From Sphingobacteriales bacterium (GTDB taxonomy: Bacteria > Bacteroidota > Bacteroidia > Chitinophagales > Chitinophagaceae), in the NCBI GenBank assembly GCA_016200915.1, contig JACQDV010000003.1, positions 20,641 to 84,640 of the forward strand: DNA of 64,000 nt, given 5' to 3'. The notes under the pieces were generated by a model, which was given only the letters and a program-made list of their open reading frames with translations, made no database searches and was not told the DNA's origin. Shown here piece by piece: positions 7,832 to 16,896 of the stretch; within the stretch, counting starts at the first letter, position 1, and each line of letters starts with the position of its first letter. Both the position numbers and the translations under genes were made by a program.

Positions 7832-10800
7832 ATGCATAAATTTTCCGGGTATTTTTTATGGTGCGTTCTCATTTCTTCCTGCAGGCAATCAAACGATGCA
7901 ACAAAAGAAGCCATGCCTGCTTTGTATGAAGATGCCGTTACATATAGACTGGATACGATAAAAGGTTACGGCATGAATCCACTAACCGGTGATTCCATCA
8001 AACCTTTGGTCAATTCAAATGGAGATACCATTGTTACAGGAATTCCATTTCCCATTAAAAGTCAGCAGAAGAAATCGCCGGGGTTAAAAAATTTTTCTGT
8101 TCATAAAGAAGAAACAGAACATAGTGTTGTTATTGAAAACATTTCACATCCATTATATGGACAGCCTGAAAAAAAAGCGGCAAAGGCTGAAGTGCTCAGT
8201 GCTGTTAAATTATCTGCTGATAAAGATTCTGTCATTCTGCCCGGCTCTTATTATATTCTGGTTACTAAAAAAAAGCTGGAGGTAACCATTAAGAAAACAC
8301 CTGTACATGAGCCCCGACCGGTAAAAATACAACCGATGTGGTATAAGGATAATGCGCTGATAGATATTCAATATCTTGACATAGGTCAGGGTTTGCAATA
8401 TTCATACATCAACTCTATTTGCCAGGATAAAAACGGTTATATATGGATTGCTTCTGATTACGGTCTTAGTAAATACGATGGTACTTACCTTACTACCTAT
8501 ACGGAAAAAGAAGGGCTGCCAGATAAAATAATAACTCATATAACAACTGATGATCAGAACAGGTTATGGATATCAACCATTAAAGGAGTTTGTGTATTTG
8601 ATGGAAATAGTTTTTTACAATTTAGCGATAATGAAAAACTGCTCTCTTCCTTTTCCGGGAGGATAATAAAAGACAGCAAGGGTAAAATGTGGGTTGAGCT
8701 TGAAGGGAAAGGATTGCTTTGTGTTGAGGGCAAAAAATTTACGATATATAATTCCTATAATAATTTTCAGGAAGTGGTATCTCCGGATAAGGTGATAGAT
8801 GAAAATGGTTTTTTATGGTTTAATACTCCCGGCGGTATTATAAATTATAACAACAACCGATACAGTTATTTTAACCCCGGCTCACATATACTTGAAAGAA
8901 TAACAGCTGTAAGAGAAGATAAAAAAGGTAATGCATGGTTCATCTCCTATAATTATGGTGTCACCAAATTTGACGGGAGTTATTTTACACATTACGAAAA
9001 GAAAAATGGTTTATCGGATAATGCCATTATATCATTAACGGTTGATAAGATGGATAATGTTTGGATTGGAACCCGTTACAACGGACTTAATAAATTTGAT
9101 GGGAGCACCTTCACTATCTATACAAAAGAACAGGGCTTATCTGAAAATAAAATTATTTGTTCCATGCATGATGGTCAGGGAAATATCTGGATTGGAACTG
9201 CTGGCGGTGGCATTAATAAGCTAAATGAAAATGGATTTACAGAAATTATTCCATTAACCGAATTTAAAAACAGCCGTATACGGCCCATTATTAAAGACAA
9301 AAGAGGAGACTTGTGGTTTGGCACAGAAGCGTCTGAATTATATTCATTTGATGGTTCAAAATTGACAAAGCACCTGGAAAGAAATATTAATAATATACAG
9401 GGATTCCGTTCGGCAATTATGGATAAGGATAATAATCTCTGGTTCGGTAAACATGAGGGTGGTGGAATATATAAATATGACTATAAACAGCTTTGTTACT
9501 ATTCTACTGAAAATATTGAGTCATCTATGCTTTCGTTGTTTGAAGACAATAACCGCACCATGTGGATGGGTACGTCACTTGACGGGGCAGGGGCTTTTAA
9601 TGGAAGCATAATAAATTACTACAATGAAGCATTTGGTTTTTCAGGTAACAGGGTATTTGTAGTAAGACAGGATAAAAAAAATAATTTATGGTTTGGAACA
9701 GAAGAGGGGGGATTGGTGAAGTATGATGGAAAAATGTTTACGGTATTTTCTGAAAAGCAGGGATTATTTGCTAAAAGTATTACTTCTATAACCGAAGATG
9801 AAAAAGGGAACTTGTGGTTAGGTACACTAGATGCAGGATTGTGTAAGTTTGATACCCGCCTGAAGGACTCAACCGGACAGGGCAGTAGCTTTACTTACTA
9901 TGGTGAAAAACAGGGGCTGGCTTTTAATGCTGTATGGTCGTTAAAAGAAGACGCTAATGGTCAGATATGGGTGGGCACTGATAATGGTCTTTCTGTTTTA
10001 GTTCCTCAAAAAGATTCAGCCGGCGGTAACAATAAAAGTTACAAGGTTTACAGTTTTGGTTTGCAGGATGGATTAAAGGCAACGGATTTTAATTTGAACG
10101 GGGTTTGTATTGATAATGATAACCGCATCTGGTGGGGAACCGGCAAGGCTTTAATCACCCGTGACCTTAATACATCTTTTAATACGTATAAGCCTTATTC
10201 GTTAAACATTAAGCGTATTGAAATAAATGATGCGTTCTGCGATTTCAAGAACCTTTCAGCATCCCTAAAAAATAAAATCCGCTTTGACAGTGTGGCGGCT
10301 TATCAAAACTATCCTGCACAGTTATCATTGCCGTATAACTTCAACCATCTTACGTTTCATTTTGCCGCTATCGAATGGCAGTCTCCGCATAAAATAAAAT
10401 ACAGTTACCGCTTAATTGGTTCAGATAATAAATGGAGCAACCCATCTTCACAAACCACTGCTGATTTCAGGAACCTTTCTTATGGCGCCTATGAATTGCA
10501 GGTAAAAGCCATTGGCGAATCAAATGAGTGGACGGATGCATTTACGTATAAGTTTTCCATCCGCCCCGCCTGGTGGCAAACCTGGTGGTTTAAAATAATT
10601 GCCTTCTTATTATCTGTGTTTACCCTGTTTTTGATTACCCGGTTTATTTACCTCCTCCGCTTACGAAAACAAAAGGCACAGCTCGAAAAACAATTAGCGG
10701 TTCAGTTAGAACGGCAACGTATATCAGCCGAAATGCATGATGATATTGGTGCCGGTTTATCGGGTGTGCGGTTGCTTACGGAACTCACCAAAAATAAAAT

Positions 10801-11305
10801 CAAAGATGAAAGGGCTTCTGGTGATATGGAGAAAATATATCAATCCGTGGGTGATATTTCCGCCCGGATGAAAGAAGTGATATGGAGCCTCAATGCAGAG
10901 AATGATAACCTTGATAACCTTATTCATTTTTTGGTGAAACAGGTAAAAGCGCAATTAGAACATTATCCTGCCGAAGTAAAAATAAATATCCCTGCATCTG
11001 TTCCCGTTATATCTGTGAGTGGTGAAGCAAGAAGAAATATTTATCTCGCAGTAAAAGAAGCTGTAAATAATATCATTAAACATTCAGGTACTGCTAAAGT
11101 GGAGTTAGAAATTACTTGTGATGAGCAGTTAAAAATTTCCATTGCTGATAATGGCAAAGGTGTAAACCCGGATAGTATAAATGATGCCGGTAATGGATTA
11201 AAAAATATGCGGCAACGGATGAAAACACTGGGGGGAAAAATGGAAATAAAAAATACGAATGGGTTTATAATAACATTTGAAATTCCCTTAACAAAAGAAA
11301 TATGA
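7832..11305 (+). CDS. Sensor histidine kinase with Reg_prop beta-propeller, Y_Y_Y domain and HisKA_3/HATPase module
   Basis: The 1157-aa protein starts with a short signal sequence ending in a lipobox-like LISSC (Cys17). Residues about 180-770 hold many repeats of the Reg_prop type (DKNGYIWIASDYGLSKYDG, DNVWIGTRYNGLNKFDG and others), expected to form one or two seven-bladed propellers in the periplasm. A Y_Y_Y domain lies at about 840-910, a membrane helix at about 917-943, the phosphoacceptor AEMHDDIGAG with His969, and the ATPase motifs EAVNNIIKHS, ADNGKG and GNGLKNM at the end. It senses an unknown periplasmic ligand and phosphorylates its partner, whose gene overlaps by four bases (ATGA). 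There is no fused regulator domain, unlike classical polysaccharide hybrid systems. Confidence 0.93.
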   Translation: MHKFSGYFLWCVLISSCRQSNDATKEAMPALYEDAVTYRLDTIKGYGMNPLTGDSIKPLVNSNGDTIVTGIPFPIKSQQKKSPGLKNFSVHKEETEHSVVIENISHPLYGQPEKKAAKAEVLSAVKLSADKDSVILPGSYYILVTKKKLEVTIKKTPVHEPRPVKIQPMWYKDNALIDIQYLDIGQGLQYSYINSICQDKNGYIWIASDYGLSKYDGTYLTTYTEKEGLPDKIITHITTDDQNRLWISTIKGVCVFDGNSFLQFSDNEKLLSSFSGRIIKDSKGKMWVELEGKGLLCVEGKKFTIYNSYNNFQEVVSPDKVIDENGFLWFNTPGGIINYNNNRYSYFNPGSHILERITAVREDKKGNAWFISYNYGVTKFDGSYFTHYEKKNGLSDNAIISLTVDKMDNVWIGTRYNGLNKFDGSTFTIYTKEQGLSENKIICSMHDGQGNIWIGTAGGGINKLNENGFTEIIPLTEFKNSRIRPIIKDKRGDLWFGTEASELYSFDGSKLTKHLERNINNIQGFRSAIMDKDNNLWFGKHEGGGIYKYDYKQLCYYSTENIESSMLSLFEDNNRTMWMGTSLDGAGAFNGSIINYYNEAFGFSGNRVFVVRQDKKNNLWFGTEEGGLVKYDGKMFTVFSEKQGLFAKSITSITEDEKGNLWLGTLDAGLCKFDTRLKDSTGQGSSFTYYGEKQGLAFNAVWSLKEDANGQIWVGTDNGLSVLVPQKDSAGGNNKSYKVYSFGLQDGLKATDFNLNGVCIDNDNRIWWGTGKALITRDLNTSFNTYKPYSLNIKRIEINDAFCDFKNLSASLKNKIRFDSVAAYQNYPAQLSLPYNFNHLTFHFAAIEWQSPHKIKYSYRLIGSDNKWSNPSSQTTADFRNLSYGAYELQVKAIGESNEWTDAFTYKFSIRPAWWQTWWFKIIAFLLSVFTLFLITRFIYLLRLRKQKAQLEKQLAVQLERQRISAEMHDDIGAGLSGVRLLTELTKNKIKDERASGDMEKIYQSVGDISARMKEVIWSLNAENDNLDNLIHFLVKQVKAQLEHYPAEVKINIPASVPVISVSGEARRNIYLAVKEAVNNIIKHSGTAKVELEITCDEQLKISIADNGKGVNPDSINDAGNGLKNMRQRMKTLGGKMEIKNTNGFIITFEIPLTKEI

Positions 11306-11925
11306 TAAGTATTGCTGTAATTGAAGACAACGCAGAATTCAGGCAGGCATTAGAAACAATTATTAAAAGCGAAAACGATTTTATGTTAACCGCATCTTTT
11401 GACAGTGCGGAAAAAGCCTTGCCTTCTATACAGGCTAAACCAGTTGATATTGTAATTACAGACATTAGCCTGCCCGGCATGCGGGGTGTTGAACTGATAG
11501 TTCAGTTAAAACAAAAATTACCACAAACACAGTTTATGGTTTGCACGATACATGATGATGATGAAACAGTGTTTGAAGCGTTGAAATGCGGCGCATCAGG
11601 TTACCTGGTTAAAGAACCCATTACTGTGGAAGAAATTGTAAAAGCCATCCGTGATTTATACAATGGCGGTTCGCCGATGAGTCCTTTTATTGCAAGAAAA
11701 GTTATCAGCAGTTTTCAAAAATCAATAGTTACCGATGAAAACTCTTTATTAAGCAGCCGGGAAAAAGAAGTGCTGGAATTACTGTCAAAAGGTTTGCTGT
11801 ATAAAGAAATTGCAGAACGGCTCGGTGTAACACACGAAACGGTAAAAAAACACCTCAAGAATATTTATCAGAAACTGCATGTACAGAACAAGATTGAAGC
11901 TATCAATAAATTTAAACTCCTATAG
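11302..11925 (+). CDS. NarL/FixJ (LuxR-type) response regulator
   Basis: The 207-aa protein has a receiver domain with acidic residues EDN at 8-10, the phosphoacceptor Asp54 in VITDISLPG, and the switch Lys near residue 105 (LVKEP). A LuxR-type helix-turn-helix follows from about residue 143 (SSREKEVLELLSKGL, then VTHETVKKHLKNIYQKLHV). It overlaps the sensor kinase gene by ATGA, so they are a cognate pair. Its last 26 codons recur as a remnant at 16340-16420, and its helix-turn-helix is closely related to the two stand-alone proteins at 12005 and 16500, which may bind similar sites. Confidence 0.95.
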   Translation: MISIAVIEDNAEFRQALETIIKSENDFMLTASFDSAEKALPSIQAKPVDIVITDISLPGMRGVELIVQLKQKLPQTQFMVCTIHDDDETVFEALKCGASGYLVKEPITVEEIVKAIRDLYNGGSPMSPFIARKVISSFQKSIVTDENSLLSSREKEVLELLSKGLLYKEIAERLGVTHETVKKHLKNIYQKLHVQNKIEAINKFKLL

Positions 11926-11928
11926 TGC

Positions 11929-11953
11929 ATTCCCCGAAAGGGGAATTGTTTTT
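11929..11953. terminator. GNRA hairpin, copy 1 (ATTCCCC-GAAA-GGGGAAT)
   Basis: A perfect 7-bp stem (11929-11935 with 11940-11946) closed by a GAAA tetraloop and followed by TGTTTTTT. It begins three bases after the response-regulator stop and has the look of an intrinsic terminator or attenuator. It is the first of four identical hairpins, each just after a LuxR-type coding end. Confidence 0.75.
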
Positions 11954-12004
11954 TAAAATGTACCACTCCATTTTTACAGGCTTTTTATAACCCGTTACAC
12001 TTTA

Positions 12005-12202
12005 ATGAAAGAATCTGTTCATCCGCTTACCGAAAGAGAGAAGGAAGTAATGCAGTTACTGGCCCTGGGTTTAACGTATGAAAAAATAGCGATACAGATG
12101 GAAGTAAGCCATCAGACCATAAAGATGCATTTGAAAAATATTTACAGTAAACTGCATGTGCAGAATAAGATTGAAGCATTGCAAAAAGTAAAACTTATTT
12201 GA
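12005..12202 (+). CDS. Stand-alone LuxR-type helix-turn-helix protein, copy 1
   Basis: A complete 65-aa protein made of nothing but a GerE/LuxR DNA-binding domain: LTEREKEVMQLLALGLTYEKIA, then VSHQTIKMHLKNIYSKLHV. There is no receiver or ligand domain. It is highly similar to the protein at 16500-16697 (about 56 of 65 residues identical by eye) and to the C-terminus of the regulator at 11302. The upstream region is also conserved between copies (CATTTTTACA, TAACCCGT, AATGAAAGAATCT). It sits between two GNRA hairpins and precedes a giant secreted protein, so control of that gene is the simplest guess; this is inference. Confidence 0.8.
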   Translation: MKESVHPLTEREKEVMQLLALGLTYEKIAIQMEVSHQTIKMHLKNIYSKLHVQNKIEALQKVKLI

Positions 12203-12205
12203 TGT

Positions 12206-12227
12206 ATTCCCCGAAAGGGGAATTGTT
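12206..12227. terminator. GNRA hairpin, copy 2
   Basis: Stem 12206-12212 with 12217-12223 and GAAA loop, followed by TGTTTG; starts three bases after the stop of the first stand-alone regulator. The U-run is weak, so attenuation or RNA protection is as likely as full termination. The rest of the gap to 12390 is AT-rich and shows no other feature. Confidence 0.65.
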
Positions 12228-12389
12228 TGCGCTGAAAAATAAATATATTTTTAATTCAACCTTTATTAGGGCTATTTCCTTTATAAAACCCAATCATTTA
12301 CTGTTTAATACCGCCTTTTTTCGGTTAACTATTTTCAATTTGCTTATTTTAATAACACATTTATTAATAATAACACTAAAGTTTATTTC

Positions 12390-15300
12390 ATGAAAAATTA
12401 TTCTATATACAAGTTTATTATTCCAAAAAAATGTTTCTTTTCCTGGGTAATTACAATAACTCTCTTGCTTTCTGGTTCTTTAAATTTAAATGCCCAGTTT
12501 TGGGTTAGGACACAGGATTCGTTAGAGCTTGTTAAATTTTTTTATGCTACAGGTGGGCCTAATTGGACAAATAAAACAGGATGGTTACAAGGGCCAGCAA
12601 GAACCTGGTATGGTGTTGGAGTGGGGATTTTAAATAATGTCCATACGATTAGTTTGCCGAACAATAATCTAACCGGTCAAATTCCAGACCTAAAGATGGA
12701 TTTTGGTCTTCAAACTTTAGACCTTACCAATAATAAGTTAACTGGTAATATACCAGACTTTACTGGCGGTGATGCTCTTGGGGGTATAACATACCTTTAT
12801 TTAGATTCAAACCAGCTTAGCGGGATTCCAAATTTTACAGGAAAGAGGTATGAGAAAATAAAAATTCAATATAATAAGTTATCCGGGAACCTGCCTGCAT
12901 TTTCACTTCCAAACCTAACTGATTTGATGTTAAAATCAAATCAGTTAACCGGACTTAGCAATCTCAATTGCCCTGCCCTCACTTATATTGACCTTGATTC
13001 AAATAAACTTACCGGCAGTTTACCAAATTTTAACCTTCCCAGTTTAAGGAGTTTACAAATTAACGCCAATCAACTAACCGGTAGCATACCACCTTTAAAC
13101 CTGCCTGAATTAACAGGATTGGGTTTAAAATCAAACAAACTAACTGGCAGCATTCCGTATTTAAATCTTCCCAAGAGCATCTCTATCGATTTCTCAAACA
13201 ATCAATTATCAGGTGGCATTGCACAGGTAAATCTTAATAGTATGGTTGGCTTAAACCTTACTAATAACCGGCTCAATTTTGACAGTATGGAATATATTTA
13301 TTCCCGCTATTTCAGTGTATTTTTTTATCCGCAGGCCAATATTAAAATTAACAGTAAAAATAATTTGTTATCTGTTAATGCAGGAGGCACCTTATCTAAA
13401 AACACATATGTATGGTTTCAAAAACAACCTGACAGTTCATCTTTTAAAGGGTTTAAACAAGCGGTGGGCGACTCTACTTTAAATAACCCACCGCCCGGCA
13501 GTTATTATGCAATGGTTACTAATTCGGCTTCGCCTTTGTTAATTTTATTTAGTGATACGGTGAGCATTGGTCTTCAACTTAAGCTCAGTAACCCCAACTC
13601 TTCTATGATTAATCCCGATGGCTCACTTGATTCTAATTTAGCGTTATTAGATTTTAGCAGACCTGTGCTTGGAGCCGTTACTGACGGCGTCACTAAAATA
13701 TTATTAGTGGCTGAAACATTAGATTCATTAAAATTTTCCATTGCTAACTCCAAAGACGGTTGGTTGAGTAAACTTACTGACCAATATAATCTGCAGGGCA
13801 ACCTGATTGTTAAACCGAGAAATGGAAAAGTAGTTGCAGTATATACCGTTCCGGATGGTTATGGCATAAACAACCCCCGTGGAGGAAGGTCTATAACGGT
13901 TAATGTGTACAATGCAAAAGATCAAACCCTGCTGCAGAATGTAACTATTAAACTTAAAACTCCCCCGGTTGTGTTAGTGCATGGGATGTGGTCAAGACCT
14001 GAAGCATGGGTAGAGGGAGGATTTGAAGATAAGTTGATAAACGAAAAATTTGGGTTACCCTACCTGGTAAATTATGAAAAAGATAATTTCCGGACTTTTA
14101 ATCCTGATTCATCGGAAAGTAAAGTGGTTACAGATGCTATAATGGACCAAATAACTTTTGCTTTAAACGCATCCAATTATGATGGGTATTTAGCAACACA
14201 GGTAGATGTAGTTGGCCATAGCTTAGGAGGGTTAATGACAAGAAGCCTTTCGCAAAAAGATGGGTTCACCCGCAGGGAAAATTATAAAAAAGGGTTTATT
14301 CATAAATTAATAACCCTGGGAACACCACACAGAGGTTCACCATTTGGCCCCGAGTTATATAATAGCAGAGACTTACCTGTAAAAATCTTAGGCTTAAACG
14401 CCGGAAAACTTTCTGATATTTTTGCCGGCCATAATATGCGTATTGGAAATGTGCATAAAGACTTTGGCAATCAGTCTGCAGGTATAAAAGCTTTAAAACA
14501 AACATTGCCCTTTAAAACATTTGCAATAACGGCCAATTATAAAGGAGATGGTATTTTGCCCGGTCAAATAAAAGGATATATAGCATTAAATGCATTAATT
14601 AAAGTTGTTCTTGGTAAATCATTGGATGAAGTAATGTATCCAAATACTTCCTGCCCCCAGGTTCCTTTGGAACATGATTTAATTGTACCATTAAGCAGTC
14701 AAAAAGGTTATATAAGTAAGGATACCATATTTTATAATACGGGTCACTCAGGTCCGGCAAATATTACTGAAACAAACAGCCCGGAAGTTCAGGATAAAGT
14801 AGTACGATTATTATTGTCTGATGATACAACAGCTTTTGACAGAGGATTCCCCGCACCATCCAGTTTTCCATTAGATTGTAATACAGCAAATCAAAGAACA
14901 ACGCAAAACGTCATTAATAATACATTAAGACAAGCTGATTTAAATGGGGACCAGGCTATCAAAATCAGTTCTCCGGTAAGAGGAACGGTTTATTCTAATA
15001 ATAGTGGAGCTAACATTACATTGTCAATTGATGTTTCAGGTGGAGCCGTGGTAAAGGATGCCATTTTAATGATTAAAGAACTGGGATGGTTTTCATTATC
15101 TCCAACACCGCCTTACTCAGTAAGTTTTACTTTACCTCCGTATGCACCAGTTGGTAAAATAAATTTACTTGTGCTGGCAAGGGATACATCGGGTTTACTT
15201 TTGGCCGACACCTCCCATATAGTATTAACGCCTACACAGCAATTTCTTGGATTAAGAGTAGAACCTCAAAGCATAAAATTAGATTCCTCAATTCGTTCAA

Positions 15301-16253
15301 TTTCGCTTTTTGTTGAAGGATATTATTATTCAAGTGCCGGAGGAGTTCACCGTTACAATATGGCGGATATCAGTACAGGTACCACATACTCCAATCAAAA
15401 AAATAATACCATATTTAAAGTTGACCAAACAGGAGTAGTATCTGCTGTAAGCCCGGGAACAGATACGCTGATAGTGAAGAATGGTACTGAACTTATAAAA
15501 GTACCAGTGGTGGTTGATAATAATTTTTCTGCCGCTAAATTTTTTAATAATATTATTGATTTCCCTGCTATTGCTAATAAAACTATTGGAGATAATCCAA
15601 TTGTTTTATCAGCCAGTGCATCTTCCGGCGATGCAATTACGTTTTCGCTGGTATCTGGCCCCGCTGTAATTAATAATCATATAGTCAGTTTTACAGGTAC
15701 AGGTAAAGTAACTGTTAAAGCATCCCAGGCAGGTAATGTATATTTTTCCGCGGCAACGGATGTAAGTCAAACATTTTGTGTAAAGCCAGTAAAACCATTT
15801 ATTACTCAAAGTGGAAATAAACTATTTTCAAGTGTACTTTCAGGGAATCAATGGTACTTAAACAATGTTCCTGTTATTGGGGCTACAGATTCGGTATTTA
15901 TCCCGTCCATTTCCGGCAACTATGCATTGGATGTTACGCAAAATACATGCACCAGCAATCGGTCAGAATCCATTGCTTACGTTGTTACAGCTATAAATAA
16001 CATCGTCAATGATAAGCGGGTTAACATTCTCCCTAACCCGGTACACAACAAAATGTATGTGATAAATGGTATAACAGAAAAAACATTGTCAATAATTATT
16101 TATGACATTACCGGGAAAGTGATTTATAAACAGAATGGATTCAGGAATAATTTAGAAATAGATTTCAGTCAGTATGCGAATTCAACTTATTTGATTGATA
16201 TAAAAGATGCGAAAATGAATTTAATCCTGCGTAAAATTATTATTAAACAGTAA
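12390..16253 (+). CDS. T9SS-secreted protein with leucine-rich repeats and a lipase-like alpha/beta-hydrolase domain
   Basis: The 1287-aa protein has a signal peptide (residues 1-36, ending LNLNAQ). Residues about 45-315 are leucine-rich repeats of the plant-like LTGSIP type with short 20-23 aa units. An alpha/beta-hydrolase domain follows at about 520-800: oxyanion motif VVLVHGMWSRP, nucleophile elbow VVGHSLGGLMTRS (Ser near residue 610) and LGTPHRGSP, as in lipases and PGAP1-like enzymes. Immunoglobulin-like and Big_2-like regions fill 850-1190. The last 75 residues (ILPNPVHNKMYV onward) are a type A T9SS sorting domain. It is likely surface-anchored or secreted and may act on lipid or ester bonds while the LRR part binds a partner. 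It is the cargo of cassette copy 1. Confidence 0.88.
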   Translation: MKNYSIYKFIIPKKCFFSWVITITLLLSGSLNLNAQFWVRTQDSLELVKFFYATGGPNWTNKTGWLQGPARTWYGVGVGILNNVHTISLPNNNLTGQIPDLKMDFGLQTLDLTNNKLTGNIPDFTGGDALGGITYLYLDSNQLSGIPNFTGKRYEKIKIQYNKLSGNLPAFSLPNLTDLMLKSNQLTGLSNLNCPALTYIDLDSNKLTGSLPNFNLPSLRSLQINANQLTGSIPPLNLPELTGLGLKSNKLTGSIPYLNLPKSISIDFSNNQLSGGIAQVNLNSMVGLNLTNNRLNFDSMEYIYSRYFSVFFYPQANIKINSKNNLLSVNAGGTLSKNTYVWFQKQPDSSSFKGFKQAVGDSTLNNPPPGSYYAMVTNSASPLLILFSDTVSIGLQLKLSNPNSSMINPDGSLDSNLALLDFSRPVLGAVTDGVTKILLVAETLDSLKFSIANSKDGWLSKLTDQYNLQGNLIVKPRNGKVVAVYTVPDGYGINNPRGGRSITVNVYNAKDQTLLQNVTIKLKTPPVVLVHGMWSRPEAWVEGGFEDKLINEKFGLPYLVNYEKDNFRTFNPDSSESKVVTDAIMDQITFALNASNYDGYLATQVDVVGHSLGGLMTRSLSQKDGFTRRENYKKGFIHKLITLGTPHRGSPFGPELYNSRDLPVKILGLNAGKLSDIFAGHNMRIGNVHKDFGNQSAGIKALKQTLPFKTFAITANYKGDGILPGQIKGYIALNALIKVVLGKSLDEVMYPNTSCPQVPLEHDLIVPLSSQKGYISKDTIFYNTGHSGPANITETNSPEVQDKVVRLLLSDDTTAFDRGFPAPSSFPLDCNTANQRTTQNVINNTLRQADLNGDQAIKISSPVRGTVYSNNSGANITLSIDVSGGAVVKDAILMIKELGWFSLSPTPPYSVSFTLPPYAPVGKINLLVLARDTSGLLLADTSHIVLTPTQQFLGLRVEPQSIKLDSSIRSISLFVEGYYYSSAGGVHRYNMADISTGTTYSNQKNNTIFKVDQTGVVSAVSPGTDTLIVKNGTELIKVPVVVDNNFSAAKFFNNIIDFPAIANKTIGDNPIVLSASASSGDAITFSLVSGPAVINNHIVSFTGTGKVTVKASQAGNVYFSAATDVSQTFCVKPVKPFITQSGNKLFSSVLSGNQWYLNNVPVIGATDSVFIPSISGNYALDVTQNTCTSNRSESIAYVVTAINNIVNDKRVNILPNPVHNKMYVINGITEKTLSIIIYDITGKVIYKQNGFRNNLEIDFSQYANSTYLIDIKDAKMNLILRKIIIKQ

Positions 16254-16339
16254 AGAAGGAATTAAAGTCAATTATCCATTTACATTAGGTTAATTTGTTA
16301 AAAGATAGCCATACACATAAATATGAGTCAATAAACAAT

Positions 16340-16420
16340 AAAAAACATCTCAAGAATATTTACCAGAAACTGCATGTACAGAATAAGATTGAAGCATTAA
16401 ATAAATTTAAACTGCTCTAG
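16340..16420 (+). pseudogene. Remnant of the response-regulator 3' end
   Basis: Twenty-six codons plus TAG that translate to KKHLKNIYQKLHV, QNKIEALNKFKLL, nearly identical to the last 26 residues of the regulator ending at 11925. Upstream similarity stops abruptly at 16340, where the frame has no start. The fragment marks the left end of a duplicated block. Confidence 0.85.
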
Positions 16421-16423
16421 TAC

Positions 16424-16448
16424 ATTCCCCGAAAGGGGAATTGTTTTT
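16424..16448. terminator. GNRA hairpin, copy 3
   Basis: Stem 16424-16430 with 16435-16441, GAAA loop, then TGTTTTTT. Same position relative to the regulator remnant as copy 1 has to the intact regulator. Confidence 0.75.
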
Positions 16449-16499
16449 TAAGATAAGTGCATACATTTTTACACTGTTTTTTAACCCGTCAAATTTTTA

Positions 16500-16697
16500 A
16501 TGAAAGAATCTATTCATTTACTCACAGATAGGGAAAAGGAAGTAATACAATTATTGGCCCTGGGCTTAACCTACGAAAAGATAGCCATGCAAATGGATGT
16601 AAGCCATCAAACCGTAAAGATGCATCTTAAAAATATTTACCGTAAGCTCAATGTCCAGAACAAGATTGAAGCCCTGCAAAAAGTAAAACTAATATAG
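16500..16697 (+). CDS. Stand-alone LuxR-type helix-turn-helix protein, copy 2
   Basis: A 65-aa protein of the same size and plan as that at 12005: LTDREKEVIQLLALGLTYEKIA, then VSHQTVKMHLKNIYRKLNV. The ATG context AATGAAAGAATCT is shared by both copies. The reading frame is intact and the differences between copies are mostly conservative or silent, which argues that both are under selection. It stands 199 bp upstream of the 2688-aa beta-helix protein, mirroring copy 1. Confidence 0.8.
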   Translation: MKESIHLLTDREKEVIQLLALGLTYEKIAMQMDVSHQTVKMHLKNIYRKLNVQNKIEALQKVKLI

Positions 16698-16700
16698 CCT

Positions 16701-16723
16701 ATTCCCCGAAAGGGGAATTGTTT
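16701..16723. terminator. GNRA hairpin, copy 4
   Basis: Stem 16701-16707 with 16712-16718, GAAA loop, then TGTTTCC. It starts three bases after the stop of the second stand-alone regulator, as in copy 2. The gap that follows, up to 16896, shows only AT-rich sequence. Confidence 0.65.
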
Positions 16724-16896
16724 CCTCATAAATTTTATTTCATTTTTACAGCATTGAATAAAAAGGATGTTTTTCCCTTTTATTTTCCCGCCATTTTCCT
16801 GTTGAATACCATCTGACTTATTAATTACTTGCCGTTTTATTAATACCAACTATACCTGTAAGTCATCAGCACATTTATCATTCCAAAACCTGTAAA

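Noticed and set aside
12199..12393. 64-aa frame after the first stand-alone regulator
   Set aside because: It starts at a TTG inside the previous stop region, its first codons translate the GNRA hairpin, and the corresponding frame is not kept at the second cassette.
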